A DNA stretch of 64,000 nucleotides from NCBI GenBank assembly GCA_965238265.1, contig OZ250185.1, positions 4,030,001 to 4,094,000 on the forward strand. The letters run 5' to 3'. Source of the stretch: JAJDUF01 sp965238265 (GTDB taxonomy: Bacteria; Chloroflexota; UBA11872; UBA12225; JAJDUF01). The notes under the pieces were generated by a model. It was given only the letters and a program-made list of their open reading frames with translations. It was not told the DNA's origin and did not search any database. Positions 1-8,462 of this stretch are shown here, piece by piece (positions within the stretch are counted from its first letter, which is position 1; every line of letters starts with the position of its first letter). Both the position numbers and the translations under genes were made by a program.

Positions 1-302
1 TGATTCAGGACAACGGCCTCGGCAATGCGCTGACGGCGCTCACCACCTTCCCGCAGGCGTACCACATCCCGATCTTCTTGCTGGTCTCGCAGCGCGGCGG
101 CCTGGGTGAATACAACTCGATGATCCATACGTTCTGCGAGCGGGTAGCGCCAATCCTGGACGCGGCCGGCATCCGGTACTTCAAGCTGGATGCCCGTATC
201 CCGCTGGAGGAGTGGACACCGACGGTGACGCTGGCACATCAGTATATGCAGACGACGCACAGACCCGTCGCCGTGCTGTGCAACTTGATGGCCGGGCAGT
301 AG
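1..302 (+). CDS. Sulfopyruvate/phosphonopyruvate decarboxylase, alpha subunit (3' part)
   Basis: The 5' end lies outside the window; the open frame runs from base 3 to a TAG at 300-302. The visible 99 residues read Q-D-N-G-L-G-N-A-L-T-A-L, then a stretch ending LLVSQRGGLGEYN. This matches the C-terminal part of the ComD-type N-terminal pyrimidine-binding TPP subunit, where a conserved Q-N-S-G-x-G-N segment sits near the TPP site. The family decarboxylates sulfopyruvate (coenzyme M synthesis) or phosphonopyruvate (phosphonate synthesis). The next gene, 43 bp downstream on the same strand, encodes the matching beta subunit, so the two subunits form one enzyme. Which substrate is used cannot be told from this fragment. 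Confidence 0.8.
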   Translation, partial: IQDNGLGNALTALTTFPQAYHIPIFLLVSQRGGLGEYNSMIHTFCERVAPILDAAGIRYFKLDARIPLEEWTPTVTLAHQYMQTTHRPVAVLCNLMAGQ

Positions 303-345
303 TGTACAGCTCCAAGCGTGTTACCGGGCGAGGACAAGGATACGC

Positions 346-942
346 ATGACTACGACTACGCCGGCAGCGCAGCTCACGCGGCTCGCGGCGCTGCGCGCCA
401 CCGCCGCCGCCTATCCGACGGAGCCATACGTCGTCGCCGTCGGCACGATGGTCCGCGAGATGTTGCTGGTCGGGCGGGCGGAGAACCACCTGTACGTCCT
501 GGACTCCATGGGGCTGCCGCCGGCCATCGGGCTAGGTCTCTGCCTCGGACTGGCCGAGAGCGAGCACGAGAAGGTAGTGGTGATCGAGGGCGACGGCGGC
601 ATGTTGATGGGGTTGTCTACGCTCGCCACCATTGGGCTACTCCGCCCCCGCCGGCTGCTGCTCATCGTCTTGGATAATGGCGTCTATGCTGCGACCGGCG
701 ATCAACCCACGGCGGCGGCGGCCGTGGATTTCTGCGCGGCGGCCCGCTCCTGCGGCTTTGCAAGCACTTGGAGCGTTGCTACTGAGGAGGCGTTGCAGGC
801 GGCGTTGGCGGCGGCGCGGCGCGAGCCGGGGCCAGCACTCCTGCACGTGCGAATCACACTGGAGAACGCTCCCAGCTCATACTTCCTCCCCGATCCCGTC
901 GAGCTAACTCTGAGCTTCCAACGTTACCTGGCCGGCAAATGA
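346..942 (+). CDS. Sulfopyruvate/phosphonopyruvate decarboxylase, beta subunit (TPP-binding)
   Basis: This 198-residue protein is the C-terminal TPP-pyrophosphate-binding half of a ComDE-type decarboxylase. The TPP/Mg motif is visible as EGDGG followed about 27 residues later by LDNG, with MLMGLSTLATIG between them. Upstream, DSMGLPPAIGLGLCLGLA is the typical glycine-rich approach to the motif. The ATG follows a weak purine stretch (GGACAAGGA). It lies 43 bp after the alpha subunit and is surely co-transcribed with it. The usual Asn after GDG is replaced (GDGGMLM rather than GDGSxxMN), so the exact metal-ligand set differs slightly from the textbook motif. Other genes of coenzyme M or phosphonate synthesis are not in view, so the substrate stays open. 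Confidence 0.83.
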   Translation: MTTTTPAAQLTRLAALRATAAAYPTEPYVVAVGTMVREMLLVGRAENHLYVLDSMGLPPAIGLGLCLGLAESEHEKVVVIEGDGGMLMGLSTLATIGLLRPRRLLLIVLDNGVYAATGDQPTAAAAVDFCAAARSCGFASTWSVATEEALQAALAAARREPGPALLHVRITLENAPSSYFLPDPVELTLSFQRYLAGK

Positions 943-970
943 GCGTGGGCACGATGGACCTAACCTCCGG

Positions 971-1114
971 CCCCTTCCCTGCCAGGGAAGGGGAGTCTGA
1001 CAACCGTCATTCCCGCGCGAGCGGGAATCTAGTTGCTGCGGCATCCTGGACTCCGGCTTTCGCCGGAGTGACGATGGGAGGGGCCGCCGTCCCCCTGCCG
1101 CAGCGGGGGGGGGC
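971..1114. repeat. Cluster of four palindromic intergenic repeats
   Basis: Four GC-rich hairpins lie side by side. 971-993 is CCCCTTCCCTGCC with its mirror arm. 1006-1029 is a copy of the TCATTCCCGCG...CGGGAATC family. 1051-1068 is CTCCGG-CTTTCG-CCGGAG. 1084-1114 is a C-rich/G-rich arm pair. The same families recur across the window (5048, 8833, 10332, 20389, 26691, 29086, 39642, 50015 and others). There is no gene here; the short open frames in this gap are translations of repeats. Confidence 0.85.
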
Positions 1115-1235
1115 GGTGGTCTGGTGAAGGTGCGGTCGCTTCGACTAGAATAGGGAGAGCAATGGCCCGCGCGGTGCAGTCGCGTGTGCCCGCTGCTTGG
1201 ATCTGCGGATTCGAGGCTCGATTGGAAGGAAAGCG

Positions 1236-2102
1236 ATGCGCGTAGTTCGAGGGGAACGGTTTGTCGGGTTTTGTGGCGGGGTCAAGCGGGCGTGGAAGCT
1301 CGCTGTAGAGTCCTCCGAGAACGGTGACGACGAGGAAGTCTTTATCTCGGGCAAGCTGATCCATAACACGCCGGCCATGCAGGAGCTGGCGACGATGGGC
1401 GTGCGCCCCCTCCCGGTGTCCCTCATGGATTATGACCTCCCGGCAGAAGAGACTGAGCCGCTGGCCGGCCGTACCGTCCTGATGCGAGCGCACGGCGAAA
1501 GCCCCACGGCCTTTGCGCGTGCCCAGAGTCTCGGTCTCAACGTCCTTGACGCGACGTGTCCTATCGTTACCGTGGTGCAAAAGATCGCCAAGCAGCTTGA
1601 GGACGAAGGGTATCAGGTGATTGTCTTTGGTCATCGCGATCACCCCGAGGCGCGAGCCACCGTGGCGCACACGCGGCACGGCCTCATCATCGAATCGGTC
1701 GAAGAGGCCGCCGGGCTAGGTCACTACCCGAAACTCGCCTCTATCGCCCAGACGACCATGCTCACGGCTGACTACGTGGAGCTGTGCAAGGTGTTGGAGA
1801 CCAAGGCGGACGTGTTTGACGACCGGGGACGCATCTGCGGGTGGACTCAGCGTGCCCAAGGTGAGGCGGTGGAGTTGGCGCGCACCGTGGATATGATGGT
1901 CGTCGTCGGTGGGCGGGATAGCTCCAATACCCACCAGCTGGTGCGGGTGTGCTCCGAGGTCTGCCCGACGCGCCACATCGTCACCGCGGACGAGCTTGAC
2001 GAGGCCTGGTTTGGCGGCGTGGAGGTGGTGGGCTTGGCCGCCGGCGCCTCGACCCGCGAGCACGATATCGCCGCGGTCATCTCCTGGCTCGAAGCGCACT
2101 GA
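1236..2102 (+). CDS. ispH: 4-hydroxy-3-methylbut-2-enyl diphosphate reductase
   Basis: IspH (LytB) is the last enzyme of the MEP isoprenoid pathway. It reduces HMBPP to IPP and DMAPP with a [4Fe-4S] cluster. The three cluster cysteines are visible as C13 (GFCGGVKRA), C108 (DATCP) and C201 (RICGWTQ). HMBPP-binding residues are H43 (LIHN), H86 (RAHGE) and the GGRDSSNTHQL segment at 225-235. At 288 residues it is close to the family norm. The start is set at the ATG preceded by GGAAGGAAA with 3-4 bp spacing; an upstream in-frame ATG at 1197 would add 13 residues without family similarity. C201 sits in ICGWTQ instead of the more common ICxATQ. The gene stands alone, downstream of the repeat cluster. 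Confidence 0.95.
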   Translation: MRVVRGERFVGFCGGVKRAWKLAVESSENGDDEEVFISGKLIHNTPAMQELATMGVRPLPVSLMDYDLPAEETEPLAGRTVLMRAHGESPTAFARAQSLGLNVLDATCPIVTVVQKIAKQLEDEGYQVIVFGHRDHPEARATVAHTRHGLIIESVEEAAGLGHYPKLASIAQTTMLTADYVELCKVLETKADVFDDRGRICGWTQRAQGEAVELARTVDMMVVVGGRDSSNTHQLVRVCSEVCPTRHIVTADELDEAWFGGVEVVGLAAGASTREHDIAAVISWLEAH

Positions 2103-2340
2103 GTCTCCGTCTTCTCCCTCACCATTCGTTCGTCGTTGCCTCAGGACCTGAAGTTGATTCTCGCCAAGCAATATCTACATATTCATACCCCCCCCCCGGC
2201 TGGTATAGTGTGCTGGGAGGCCGCTGCCGCCAGCGGGTGGTTTAGGCTACTGTAAGCTCTGGATTCCCCTGACTGATCCTCGGCCTCTAGCCGGCCCCAG
2301 CGCATCGAGTGCCGGCAACACCGGCCGGGGGCCAGCCGCC

Positions 2341-3639
2341 GTGGTGCGTAAAGAGTGGCCCGGAATGATCTCTGTTAACGCGCAAGAACGCCTGGGTACT
2401 ATTATTAACGGCGATCTGAATTTTCATAATGAGAGCAGCTCCTACACAACGCACACGATCCACGCCTTTGCGGCAAAGTTCCCCCCTCAACTACCGCGCA
2501 CGTTCATTGAGCAGCTAACGCAGCCCGGCGATACCGTACTCGACCCGATGATGGGTTCCGGTACGACTGTGCTCGAAGCAACCCTCTTAGGGCGCCGGGC
2601 TATCGGCGTGGACCTCGATCCCCTCGCCGTGCGGGTGAGCCGGGTGAAGACGCGGGCCGTGGATCATGAGCATTTGCGTGCAGCCGGGGATGCGGTTATC
2701 GCCAACGCCTCGACGTTACTCAGGGATAGAGCCGCACTCACTACGCAGATCGAACGTCGGTTTGACCCGGCCACGCGAGACTTCCTCGACTACTGGTTCA
2801 CCGATGCTACACAGCATGAGCTGCTGGCCCTGCTGCTGAGTATTGAAGACGAGCCGGATACTGATGTACGCGAGGTGCTCGAGGTAGTCTTCTCCTCCAT
2901 CATCATCACCAAGAGTGGTGGCGTGTCACGTGCCCGGGACCTCGCGCATACACGCCCCCACCGCGTGGCCTCGAAAACGGTGCGAAGCGCCATCGCCCAG
3001 TTCAAGATTCGGCTGCGGAAGAGCGTTACCGCGTTGCTGGCGCTCCCGGACGATGTATTGCCGGTTGAGCTACACCATGCCGATGCCCGCGAGCTACCTA
3101 TTCACGATGAGTCGGTTGACCTGGTGATTACCTCACCACCGTATGCCAACGCCATTGACTACATGCGGGCGCATAAGTTCTCGCTGGCCTGGTTCGGTGA
3201 GCCGATCAGTAAGCTCTCAGAGCTACGCTCGACCTATATCGGGTCCGAAAACAGCCGCGGGGCAATCGCCGACGACCTACCGGCGGGAGCAGCGCGGTGC
3301 GTGTCGGAGTTGGCGCAACGTGACCTACGTAGGGCTCGTGTCCTTCAGAAGTACCTTGTAGAGATGCGGGCCGCCTTGGCCGAGATTTATCGCGTGCTGC
3401 GCGCCGGTACGGCCGCCGGCATTGTCGTCGGGCCATCCACGATGCGCGGCATCCGTGTGCAGACACAGGAGCACCTCGCGGAGATCAGTCAGCAGGTCGG
3501 ATTTGACGTGGTAGGAATCGGCAAGCGCGCGCTCGACCGAGATCGGCGGATGATGCCTGCTCGCTGGGGCCGCTCCAAGATGAACGGGATTGAGTTGCGC
3601 ATGCATGAAGAGTTCGTAATCGGGCTACTTAAACAGTAG
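2341..3639 (+). CDS. DNA methyltransferase (N4-cytosine/N6-adenine type) of a restriction-modification pair
   Basis: The protein has both amino-methyltransferase signatures: the SAM-binding motif DPMMGSGTT at residues 68-76 followed by GVDLDP, and the catalytic TSPPY at 264-268. SAM binding comes first and the catalytic motif about 190 residues later, so the segment between probably holds the target-recognition region. The frame opens with GTG at 2341; an ATG at 2365 is an equally good start and neither has a clear ribosome site. The next gene, 24 bp downstream, encodes a nuclease-like protein, making a type II restriction-modification pair whose role is to methylate and so protect the host recognition site. 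The recognition sequence is not predictable here. Confidence 0.88.
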   Translation: MVRKEWPGMISVNAQERLGTIINGDLNFHNESSSYTTHTIHAFAAKFPPQLPRTFIEQLTQPGDTVLDPMMGSGTTVLEATLLGRRAIGVDLDPLAVRVSRVKTRAVDHEHLRAAGDAVIANASTLLRDRAALTTQIERRFDPATRDFLDYWFTDATQHELLALLLSIEDEPDTDVREVLEVVFSSIIITKSGGVSRARDLAHTRPHRVASKTVRSAIAQFKIRLRKSVTALLALPDDVLPVELHHADARELPIHDESVDLVITSPPYANAIDYMRAHKFSLAWFGEPISKLSELRSTYIGSENSRGAIADDLPAGAARCVSELAQRDLRRARVLQKYLVEMRAALAEIYRVLRAGTAAGIVVGPSTMRGIRVQTQEHLAEISQQVGFDVVGIGKRALDRDRRMMPARWGRSKMNGIELRMHEEFVIGLLKQ

Positions 3640-3663
3640 TCGAGCCAACTATGAGGGAGTGCT

Positions 3664-4466
3664 ATGCCTTCTAGAGCACAGACAGTTCAAGATGCCGTTG
3701 GGATTTTTAGCGAGGCGACGCGGCAATACGGAGACACATCCGAAACTGCTTGGCTTGGCATTTATTCATCATTGTTGTGGTACGAGGTGACTGGCCTGGC
3801 AGAGCCTTCTCATCTGCCTCATATCAATGAGTCTTCTGCTCTGCGCGGCTCCGCCACACGCGGCCTAAAAGTGTGGCAGAGGCGAGCCTTGGATGTGGAG
3901 CGCTATGTTGCACAACGGATGGGATGTCTGCCCAGTAAGGTAAGAGGCCGCGTGGATGGCCTCATGAACATCCCTGCCTATCGTGATCTACAGAGGCAGA
4001 ATTCGCTTGGGATTGCATTCGTCGGTCTGATCCGCCACGTTCTTGCTCGGTATGGCAATGGTGCCCTCAACTACGAGATCGAGAAAGCTGCCCAAGAAGT
4101 GTTTCCTGGGATTGACTTTCCAGGTCGTAGCAAAGCACCCTCGATTGACCTGCTCGTTCGCCGGGAAAGGTGCCGCGAGCGGTTATCTCAATGAAGTGGA
4201 GCCTGCGCCATGACCGTATCAACGACCTCACAAACGAGTGTCCTAGCTACAAGCAGGCTGCTGTCTGGCGACGCCAGAATCTTCTGTATATCGTTGTAAC
4301 TAATGAATATGATCCGGCTCGTCTGGACAAAGTCATCAGTGATACATGCATCGACTCGGTGGTGCATGTCCATAAGCCTGCGGTGGTCGATGCTGCTGCA
4401 TTGGATGGTCGTGCCGATTCGCTCCTTGACCTCAGTGACTTGTGTCGCCTTACGCTGGGCTGGTGA
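3664..4466 (+). CDS. Probable type II restriction endonuclease, disrupted by one frameshift
   Basis: Two overlapping frames together make one protein. 3664-4194 gives 176 residues that end abruptly, and the frame containing 4170-4466 continues with VISMKWSLRHDR. Restoring a single G in the run at 4162-4165 joins them as IDLLVRRGKVPRAVISMKWS. This creates a PD-(D/E)xK-like core: D162, then S-x-K on the next strand, followed by W-S-x-R-H-D-R, a pattern seen in several type II endonucleases. The joined length would be about 267 residues. It lies 24 bp after a DNA methyltransferase, as expected of a restriction partner. Either the nuclease is dead, leaving an orphan methylase, or the assembly lacks one base. 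The cut site is unknown. Confidence 0.65.
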
Positions 4467-4525
4467 GTATGTCTCGGTTTCCCCTGCCTCTGCTCATTTA
4501 GGAGTGCAGGAACCTCGAACGACTG

Positions 4526-4541
4526 TGTTTCACGTGAAACA
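4526..4541. promoter_or_regulatory. parS-type centromere site (ParB binding)
   Basis: The 16 bases TGTTTCACGTGAAACA form a perfect palindrome that matches the parS consensus bound by chromosomal ParB (Spo0J) in Bacillus, Streptomyces and many other phyla. It lies in the gap between the restriction nuclease and a small membrane protein. parS sites normally cluster near the replication origin. No other copy was seen in the window. Confidence 0.8.
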
Positions 4542-4615
4542 TCGCCCCGCCCGGCAGCCACCAGCCGGCCACTGCCTGCGCTACAATCAACCAGTGCCGC
4601 AATGAGGAGAGAACC

Positions 4616-4957
4616 GTGCCGCGCAGACCAAAGAAGATGCATCGCGGCGGCCGCCAGCGCAAGCCCAAGCGGCGCGCCACCCGCCAGCAAAAAGCCGCCC
4701 GGGCGGCGAGCCAGTCCAGCGCGCCGGAGTTGGTGGCCGCTGACGTGAGCACCGCCGCGGCGCGACCAACGCTACGGCCGATGCGGCCTGCCGCCCGCCA
4801 AGCACCGCGCCGCCGTACACCCGCGCGTCCCCGTGCGTCGCCGCTCGACTTGGCGGCCGCCAATCTCCACTATCTGCCCGGAGACTTGAAGCGGATCGGT
4901 CTCGTATCCGTTGTGCTCCTGACCGTCCTCATCGTGCTGACGATAGTGCTAGGCTAG
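4616..4957 (+). CDS. Small basic protein with one C-terminal membrane helix
   Basis: Unrecognised 113-residue protein. Residues 1-85 are Arg/Lys/Ala/Pro-rich and probably disordered (PRRPKKMHRGG at the start). Residues about 94-113 form one hydrophobic helix (IGLVSVVLLTVLIVLTIVLG) reaching the C-terminus, so the protein looks tail-anchored with its basic part in the cytoplasm. The start is GTG at 4616, with GAGGAGA 5 bp upstream. The basic region could bind nucleic acid or acidic lipids, but nothing in the sequence names a function. The perfect parS palindrome lies 75 bp upstream. Confidence 0.65.
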   Translation: MPRRPKKMHRGGRQRKPKRRATRQQKAARAASQSSAPELVAADVSTAAARPTLRPMRPAARQAPRRRTPARPRASPLDLAAANLHYLPGDLKRIGLVSVVLLTVLIVLTIVLG

Positions 4958-5047
4958 AGCTATGTCCCCAGCCGGCGGCGCCGCACGCTAACTGCGATGG
5001 TATCCGCTGCGTTGCGTTAAGCGACTAGGCGCTGTTGACACTTCACC

Positions 5048-5070
5048 GTCATTCCCGCAAAAGCGGGAAC
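5048..5070. repeat. Dispersed palindrome (TCATTCCCGC family)
   Basis: GTCATTCCCGC-AAAA-GCGGGAAC, one of about ten copies in the window. It lies between the small membrane protein and the epimerase gene and was excluded when choosing the epimerase start. Confidence 0.85.
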
Positions 5071-5115
5071 CTAGCTGGGTGTGTGGATGCCGTCTCAACT
5101 GCGAGGTTCCTTCTG

Positions 5116-6078
5116 ATGCGTCTCCTCATCACCGGGTCGAGCGGGCAGATTGGCACCAATCTCGCCCTCCACTGCCTCGCCAACGGCCATGAGGTCGTGG
5201 GCTTGGATCTGCGCCCCAATACCTGGACAGACCGCTTCGAGACAATCCTGATGGACCTCGCTGTGGCGCATCCGATCCAGGGATGGCGCCTCGGCGCGGT
5301 GGCGCTACCGTCCTGCGACGTAATTGTCCATCTCGCTGCCCACGCCAAGGTCCACGCGCTGGTCGAGCGGCCCTTGGGCGCGCTCGAAAATCATCTGATG
5401 GTGACGAATGCGCTGGAGCTGGCCCGTGTCACGAGTACGCCCATTGTCCTGGCCAGCTCGCGGGAGGTCTACGGCCAGCAGCCACGAGATGGCGGCCCCG
5501 TGCCGGAGTCGGCGGCCGTATTCGGCGCCTCGCCCAGTCCCTATGCGGCGGCCAAGCTCGCCAGTGAGGCGCTGGCCGCGGCCTACCGAGGCTGCTATGG
5601 GCTGCCATATCTCGTCTTCCGCTTCAGCAACGTCTACGGCCGCTACGACAACGATCTGCACCGCTTGGATCGAGTCTTGTGGATCTTCGCCCGTGCCATT
5701 CAGCGCGGCGAGCCGATCACGGTGTACGGTGCGGAGAAGCTGCTGGACTTCACCTACGTGGACGACGCCGTTGACGGCCTGTGGCGCGGCATCGAGCGGC
5801 TCGTTGGCGGCACGCTCGCCGGCGAGACATTCAACCTCGCTTACGGCGCCGGCAATCGGCTCACGACGCTGGCAACCCTCATCGGTACCGTCCTGGAGCA
5901 AGAGCCACGCATACAGATCGAGGCGTCTCGTCCCGGCGAAGTGACCTACTACGTCGCCGACATCACTCACGCCCGGCAGCAGCTCGGGTACGAGCCACGG
6001 GTGAGCCTGCGGGAGGGGGTCCACCGCGCCCTCGTCTGGGCGGAGGGATGGGCAGCGGACAATCCCCACCGGGAATAG
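5116..6078 (+). CDS. NAD-dependent epimerase/dehydratase (extended SDR)
   Basis: This 320-residue extended short-chain dehydrogenase resembles UDP-glucose 4-epimerase-type nucleotide-sugar enzymes. The NAD-binding motif GSSGQIG is at residues 7-13, and the acidic residue after strand 2 (GLDLR) suggests NAD. The catalytic set is S-S-R-E-V-Y-G followed by Y-A-A-A-K. RFSNVYGRYD matches the conserved substrate loop. The start is ATG 5116; an upstream TTG at 5035 would run through a palindromic repeat and was rejected. The next gene follows after a 100-bp repeat-filled gap. Substrate and product sugars cannot be named from motifs alone. Confidence 0.85.
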   Translation: MRLLITGSSGQIGTNLALHCLANGHEVVGLDLRPNTWTDRFETILMDLAVAHPIQGWRLGAVALPSCDVIVHLAAHAKVHALVERPLGALENHLMVTNALELARVTSTPIVLASSREVYGQQPRDGGPVPESAAVFGASPSPYAAAKLASEALAAAYRGCYGLPYLVFRFSNVYGRYDNDLHRLDRVLWIFARAIQRGEPITVYGAEKLLDFTYVDDAVDGLWRGIERLVGGTLAGETFNLAYGAGNRLTTLATLIGTVLEQEPRIQIEASRPGEVTYYVADITHARQQLGYEPRVSLREGVHRALVWAEGWAADNPHRE

Positions 6079-6099
6079 GGAAGAAGGCCCCCCTATGGC

Positions 6100-6162
6100 C
6101 CCCCCCCCGCTCTGGCCGGGGGACGGCGCGTTCCCTCCCTTGTCGCAACGGGGGAGGGTGAG
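6100..6162. repeat. GC-rich palindromic repeat pair
   Basis: A C-run/G-run element is followed by CCCTCCCTTGTCGC-AACGGGGGAGGG at 6133-6158. The same composite element recurs at 19633, 49935-49998 and, in part, at 1084 and 59715. It fills the gap between the epimerase and dipeptide epimerase genes. Confidence 0.75.
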
Positions 6163-6184
6163 GGAGGGGGCGGAGGCCTGAGGC

Positions 6185-7237
6185 ATGCGTATTGAGCTGG
6201 AGCACGAGCCGCTAGAGCTACCCCTCGCCGTGCCCTTCACGATTGCGCGTGGCACGAGGGCCGTCGCCGAGAATGTCCTCGTGCGCTTGACGTGGGAAGC
6301 CCCGGACGGACGCCGCCTGGTCGGCTTGGGTGAGGCCGCGCCGAACGCCTACTACGGCGAGAACGTCGCCACCGTCCGGGCTGCGCTGGATGCCTACGCG
6401 CCGCTCCTCGGCGACGATCCGCTCGCGCTGGAGGCGATCTTGGCGCGGCTGGCGCGGGCGCTAGGGCGCAACGCCGCCGCCCGCGCGGCCATAGACATGG
6501 CACTGCACGATCTGGCCGGGCAGCTTACCCGCCTGCCCCTGTGGCGCTGGTGGGGACTGGAACGCGACGCCGGCCCGCTGACCTCCTTCACTATCGGCAT
6601 TGCCGAGCCGGCCGCCGTCGCTCAACGGGCCAAGGCTGCCGCGGCAGCGGGGTTTCCGCTGCTCAAGATCAAGCTCGGCAGCGGCGACCTGGCCCAAGAT
6701 CGGGCTATTTTGGCCGCCGTGCGGGAAGCGACAGGCGCGCGGCTAATGGTGGATGCCAACGCCGCTTGGTCACCGAAAGAGGCCGTGCAGATCGGCCCCG
6801 ACCTCGTTGCAGCCGGCGTTGAGCTACTGGAGCAGCCGGTGGCGGCGAGCGATCTCGCGGGGATGGCCCACGTTCACGCCCATGTGCCCCTGCCGCTGAT
6901 CGCCGATGAGAGCTGTATCGTGGCGGAAGACGTGCCCCGTATCGCCCATGCCTGCGACGGCATCAACATCAAGCTGATGAAGTGCGGTGGTCTGCGCCCC
7001 GCCCGACGCCTCATCGAGGTCGCGCGAGCACACGGGCTACAGGTGATGGTTGGCTGCATGGTGGAAAGCTCCCTGGCGATCACGGCCGCCACCCACCTGC
7101 TGCCGTGGCTGGACTATGCGGACCTCGACGGTCACTTGCTACTCGCAGCCGATCCGTTCAGCGGCGCTACCCATGAGCAGGGCCGCCTCATCCCGCCGGA
7201 TCGTCCGGGCCTCGGCGTCATGCCACGCCGCGTGTAG
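6185..7237 (+). CDS. L-Ala-D/L-Glu (dipeptide) epimerase, enolase superfamily
   Basis: This 350-residue member of the muconate-lactonizing/dipeptide-epimerase subgroup interconverts epimers of cell-wall-derived or other dipeptides. Visible residues are the K-x-K motif (LLKIKLG), metal ligands D (VDANAAW), E (LLEQPV) and D (ADESC), and the second catalytic Lys in INIKLMKCGGL. The family-typical GCMVESS follows. Intact and full length. It lies 107 bp downstream of the epimerase with a repeat between, and its 3' end faces a convergent aldo/keto reductase gene. Unlike the four enolase-superfamily proteins elsewhere in the window, this one keeps the canonical K-x-K and K pair. Confidence 0.9.
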   Translation: MRIELEHEPLELPLAVPFTIARGTRAVAENVLVRLTWEAPDGRRLVGLGEAAPNAYYGENVATVRAALDAYAPLLGDDPLALEAILARLARALGRNAAARAAIDMALHDLAGQLTRLPLWRWWGLERDAGPLTSFTIGIAEPAAVAQRAKAAAAAGFPLLKIKLGSGDLAQDRAILAAVREATGARLMVDANAAWSPKEAVQIGPDLVAAGVELLEQPVAASDLAGMAHVHAHVPLPLIADESCIVAEDVPRIAHACDGINIKLMKCGGLRPARRLIEVARAHGLQVMVGCMVESSLAITAATHLLPWLDYADLDGHLLLAADPFSGATHEQGRLIPPDRPGLGVMPRRV

Positions 7238-7251
7238 CGCCGCTCCACCGC

Positions 7252-8199
7252 TCACTCCCAGGTAGCCCAGATGTCGCGCACCCGGCCCAGCTCCGCCGCC
7301 GAGAGGGGTGGGGCCGCCAGCGCTGCTACACCATCAGCTACCTGGGCAACACTCATCATCCCCGGTACGACGGTGGAGACGGCCGGATGCGCCAGGCAAA
7401 AGCGCAGCGCCGCTTGAGACGGCGTGCGGGCATCCGTGGCGAGGAAGGCGAAGGCGGCTGCACGAGCAGCCTCGTGCTCGCGCCGCTCGCGGGGCCAGAG
7501 GCCGCGATAGTCGCCCGGCCCGAATTGCGTAGCGGCGGTGACCGCACCGGTGAGGAAGCCCGAGGCAAGTGGTGTGCGGGCAAGGACACCCACGCCGTTG
7601 CGCTCCGCCAGCGGTAATAGCTCGGCTTCCGGCTCCGGTGTGAGCAGGTTATAGACGAACATCAGGCACTCCGCCCCGGTTTCACGTAGCACGCGCAAGC
7701 CCGTTTCGACGTTCACCGATACGCCGTAATGCCGGATTTTGCCGGCGCGCTTCAGGTCTTCCAACGTGGCAAACGCCTCGTCCCACTGCTCCTGCGGCGG
7801 CGCCTGATGCAGCTGATAGAGGTCAATCGCTTCCCGCCGCAGCCGCCGCAGCGAGCCTTCGACGGCCGTGGTGATATAGGCGCGGCTGCTATTGAACTGC
7901 GGCGGGGAGCCGCGCCGGACAAACCAGCCGTCCGACTCCAGCGGGTAGCCAACCTTGGTCGCAATCACGACATCGGACTGCCCCCCGAACGCCGCGCCAA
8001 GCAACTGCTCGCTGCGACCACCGCCGTACTGATCGGCGGTATCGAAGAACGTGACGCCTTGGTCGTAGGCGTGTCGCAGGACGGCCAGCGCGTCCTCGGT
8101 GCCGATCTCTCCCCATTCGCGCCCGCCCAGCTCCCAGGTGCCGCAGCCAATCGCGGAGATGGTGAGGCCAGTGCGTCCGAGCGGACGATAGTCCATCAT
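7252..8199 (-). CDS. Aldo/keto reductase
   Basis: NAD(P)H-dependent oxidoreductase of 315 residues with a TIM-barrel fold. The catalytic tetrad is visible: D and Y in DTADQYGGGRSE, K in IATKVG and H in LYQLHQAP. The start is set at the ATG at 8199, six bases after AAGGAAGG; the longer frame reaching 8247 has no support. It converges with the dipeptide epimerase (14 bp between stops) and is followed upstream by a long gene-free stretch. The substrate is unknown; homologs act on aldose sugars and other aldehydes. Confidence 0.88.
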   Translation of the reverse strand: MMDYRPLGRTGLTISAIGCGTWELGGREWGEIGTEDALAVLRHAYDQGVTFFDTADQYGGGRSEQLLGAAFGGQSDVVIATKVGYPLESDGWFVRRGSPPQFNSSRAYITTAVEGSLRRLRREAIDLYQLHQAPPQEQWDEAFATLEDLKRAGKIRHYGVSVNVETGLRVLRETGAECLMFVYNLLTPEPEAELLPLAERNGVGVLARTPLASGFLTGAVTAATQFGPGDYRGLWPRERREHEAARAAAFAFLATDARTPSQAALRFCLAHPAVSTVVPGMMSVAQVADGVAALAAPPLSAAELGRVRDIWATWE

Positions 8200-8311
8200 G
8201 AGCATCCTTCCTTGGCCGCGGGGCCGGCAACTACCCCCTGACAGCACGTGGCTAGGAATCCACTAGCACCCAATAGTAGCCGACCAGTATTCTAGCGGTC
8301 TGTCTCTGCCG

Positions 8312-8352
8312 CCCCACTTCCCCTCTCTACATGGTGGAGAGGGGAAGTGGGG
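8312..8352. repeat. Long perfect inverted repeat, 16-bp arms
   Basis: Arms CCCCACTTCCCCTCTC and its exact complement flank a 9-base loop (TACATGGTG). It is related to the CCCCTCTCTATCGCT...GAGAGGGG family at 24991, 27799 and 39678. Upstream of the aldo/keto reductase; no U-tract on either strand, so not an obvious terminator. Confidence 0.85.
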
Positions 8353-8462
8353 TGAGGCCCCCCATCCTGTCCATCCATGTAAATATCCCCCGTTGTCTTT
8401 CCCCCACCTCCCCCCCGATATGACCCGGCGTTGGGATGTGGCAGATGCAAGACCATCCTGGA

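Noticed and set aside
1029..1679. Minus-strand frame opposite ispH
   Set aside because: It is antisense to a clear ispH gene and its end translates the dispersed palindromes.
3664..4466. Two separate genes for the two halves of the restriction nuclease
   Set aside because: The second frame has no ribosome site and starts in the middle of the PD-(D/E)xK core; one base joins both into a normal enzyme.
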